A DNA stretch of 22,768 nt, from assembly GCA_031255275.1 (NCBI GenBank), contig JAIRSV010000163.1, forward strand, positions 1 through 22,768, written 5' to 3'. Position numbers and translations under genes: made by a program. Below are positions 21,877 through 22,768 of the stretch, one piece after another. The first letter of the stretch is position 1, and every line of letters begins with the position of its first letter. Under the pieces are notes generated by a model that saw nothing but the letters and a program-made list of their open reading frames with translations, was not told the DNA's origin and made no database searches. This DNA comes from Proteiniphilum sp. Lineage in GTDB: Bacteria > Bacteroidota > Bacteroidia > Bacteroidales > Dysgonomonadaceae.

Positions 21877-22768
21877 ATGAATTTTCCCGCAGATTTTATA
21901 TCATCCGTCCGTCCGCTGCTCGGTGAGGGGACAGACTTGCTGCTGAGGGCGCTGAAGGAGAGGGCGCCGGTCAGTATTCGCCTGAATCCCTTCAAGGCGA
22001 CACGCAATCCGATGAGGCTGTCGACGCCTTTGCAGCCGGTTCCCTGGTCACGGTGGGGATACTGGCTGGAGGAGCGTCCTGCCTTTACGTTCGATCCGCT
22101 GTTTCACGCCGGGTATTATTATGTGCAGGAGGCCTCTTCGATGTTTGTGGAGCATCTGGTGCGCGGGCTGACGGTCGCACCGTCAGTGTGTCTTGATCTG
22201 TGCGCCGCGCCCGGCGGCAAGTCCGTATCTCTGCTTTCGGCTCTTCCCGCGGGAAGTCTGCTGGTGTGTAACGATCCCGTCCTCCGGCGTGCGCATGTGC
22301 TGGCGGAGACGCTGACGAAATTCGGTCATCCCGGCGTGATGGTCACGCACAGTGCGGCGCGGGATTTTGCAGCTTTCCCTCACCTCTTCGATCTGGTGCT
22401 GGCGGACGCCCCCTGTTCGGGAGAGGGGATGTTCCGCAGGGAGGCGGCGGCGGTGGAAGAGTGGTCGACGCGTAACGTGGAGATGTGCGCTGCGCGGCAG
22501 CGGGAGATTCTGCGCGACGTGTGGCCGGCGCTGAAGCCGGGCGGAGTGCTGATTTACAGTACCTGCACGTATAACAGGCTTGAGAATGAGGATAACGCCC
22601 TCCGGATGGCGAATGAGCTGGGAGCGGAGTTTGTCCGTGTGGAAACGGGGGATGACTGGGGTATCTCTCCCTCGTTTGACGACCGGGTGTCCGCCTGGCG
22701 TTTTTTTCCCCACAGGACGCGGGGCGAGGGGCTATTTGTGACTGTGCTGAGGAAGGCGGAGGCGGAGG
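21877..22768 (+). CDS. RsmF-like rRNA cytosine-C5 methyltransferase, 3' truncated by window end
   Basis: I translated this frame from ATG 21877 (MNFPADFISS) to the window edge, 297 codons with no stop. An ATG at 21872 hits a stop after two codons and is excluded. The product belongs to the NOL1/NOP2/Sun family. VSIRLNPFK lies near the N-terminus, YYVQEASSM precedes the SAM site, LDLCAAPGGKS is motif I, DAPCSGEGMF holds the motif IV Cys, and YSTCTYNRLENE holds the catalytic motif VI Cys. These enzymes use SAM to form 5-methylcytosine in rRNA. The start, size and motif order resemble RsmF more than RsmB, since no NusB-like N-terminal domain is present. The C-terminal part lies outside the window. 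Confidence 0.9.
   Translation, partial: MNFPADFISSVRPLLGEGTDLLLRALKERAPVSIRLNPFKATRNPMRLSTPLQPVPWSRWGYWLEERPAFTFDPLFHAGYYYVQEASSMFVEHLVRGLTVAPSVCLDLCAAPGGKSVSLLSALPAGSLLVCNDPVLRRAHVLAETLTKFGHPGVMVTHSAARDFAAFPHLFDLVLADAPCSGEGMFRREAAAVEEWSTRNVEMCAARQREILRDVWPALKPGGVLIYSTCTYNRLENEDNALRMANELGAEFVRVETGDDWGISPSFDDRVSAWRFFPHRTRGEGLFVTVLRKAEAE

Overview
The window looks like chromosomal DNA of a member of the Bacteroidales. Three things support this. Several genes are preceded by the Bacteroidetes-type -7 box TAnnTTTG. The central block is a type V (FimA/Mfa1-class) pilus locus, a system known only from Bacteroidia. Leaders are A-rich with weak or absent Shine-Dalgarno sites. Base composition is fairly GC-rich for the order (roughly 50% by eye), which would suit a Porphyromonadaceae/Tannerellaceae-like lineage, but I cannot name a genus.

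Layout. 1-643: gene-free and repeat-rich, with stacked hairpins, a 56-nt inverted repeat enclosing an 8-bp tandem repeat, and a 40-nt direct repeat. 644-2062: exported sialate O-acetylesterase, ending in a strong bidirectional hairpin. 2173-4420 (minus): a PadR repressor and a double-PspC membrane protein, probably one autoregulated operon. 4772-7691 (plus): coaBC overlapping an exported M23 peptidase. 7692-7959: back-to-back terminators.

7960-17272 (minus) is the accessory centrepiece, a six-gene pilus operon. Transcription order is a DUF3575-like outer-membrane barrel, a DUF3868-like protein with OmpA-like and TPR-like parts, the Mfa1-like major fimbrillin, the Mfa2/FimB-like anchor, a minor fimbrillin, and a 1059-residue putative tip lipoprotein. 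The major fimbrillin gene has a hairpin plus a 46-nt G-free leader in front and two hairpins behind, one resembling a weak intrinsic terminator. This suggests that pilin dosage is set at the RNA level. The first two genes could form an envelope platform, but that is inference. An AT-rich divergent region (17273-18002) separates the operon from two tandem one-component LuxR-type regulators (18003-19529, plus), the natural candidates for its control.

19596-21743 (minus): a three-gene operon with an exported TIM-barrel isomerase/epimerase, a Nudix hydrolase coupled through ATGA, and an RsmI-like methyltransferase. 21877-22768 (plus): the 5' part of an RsmF-like rRNA m5C methyltransferase, cut by the window end.

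No rRNA, tRNA, CRISPR array, transposase or phage gene was recognised. Most of the window is recognisable biology. The points most worth a second look are the pilus operon's RNA architecture, the absence of a basic cleavage residue at the usual place in the major fimbrillin, the modular tip protein, and the regulator pair.
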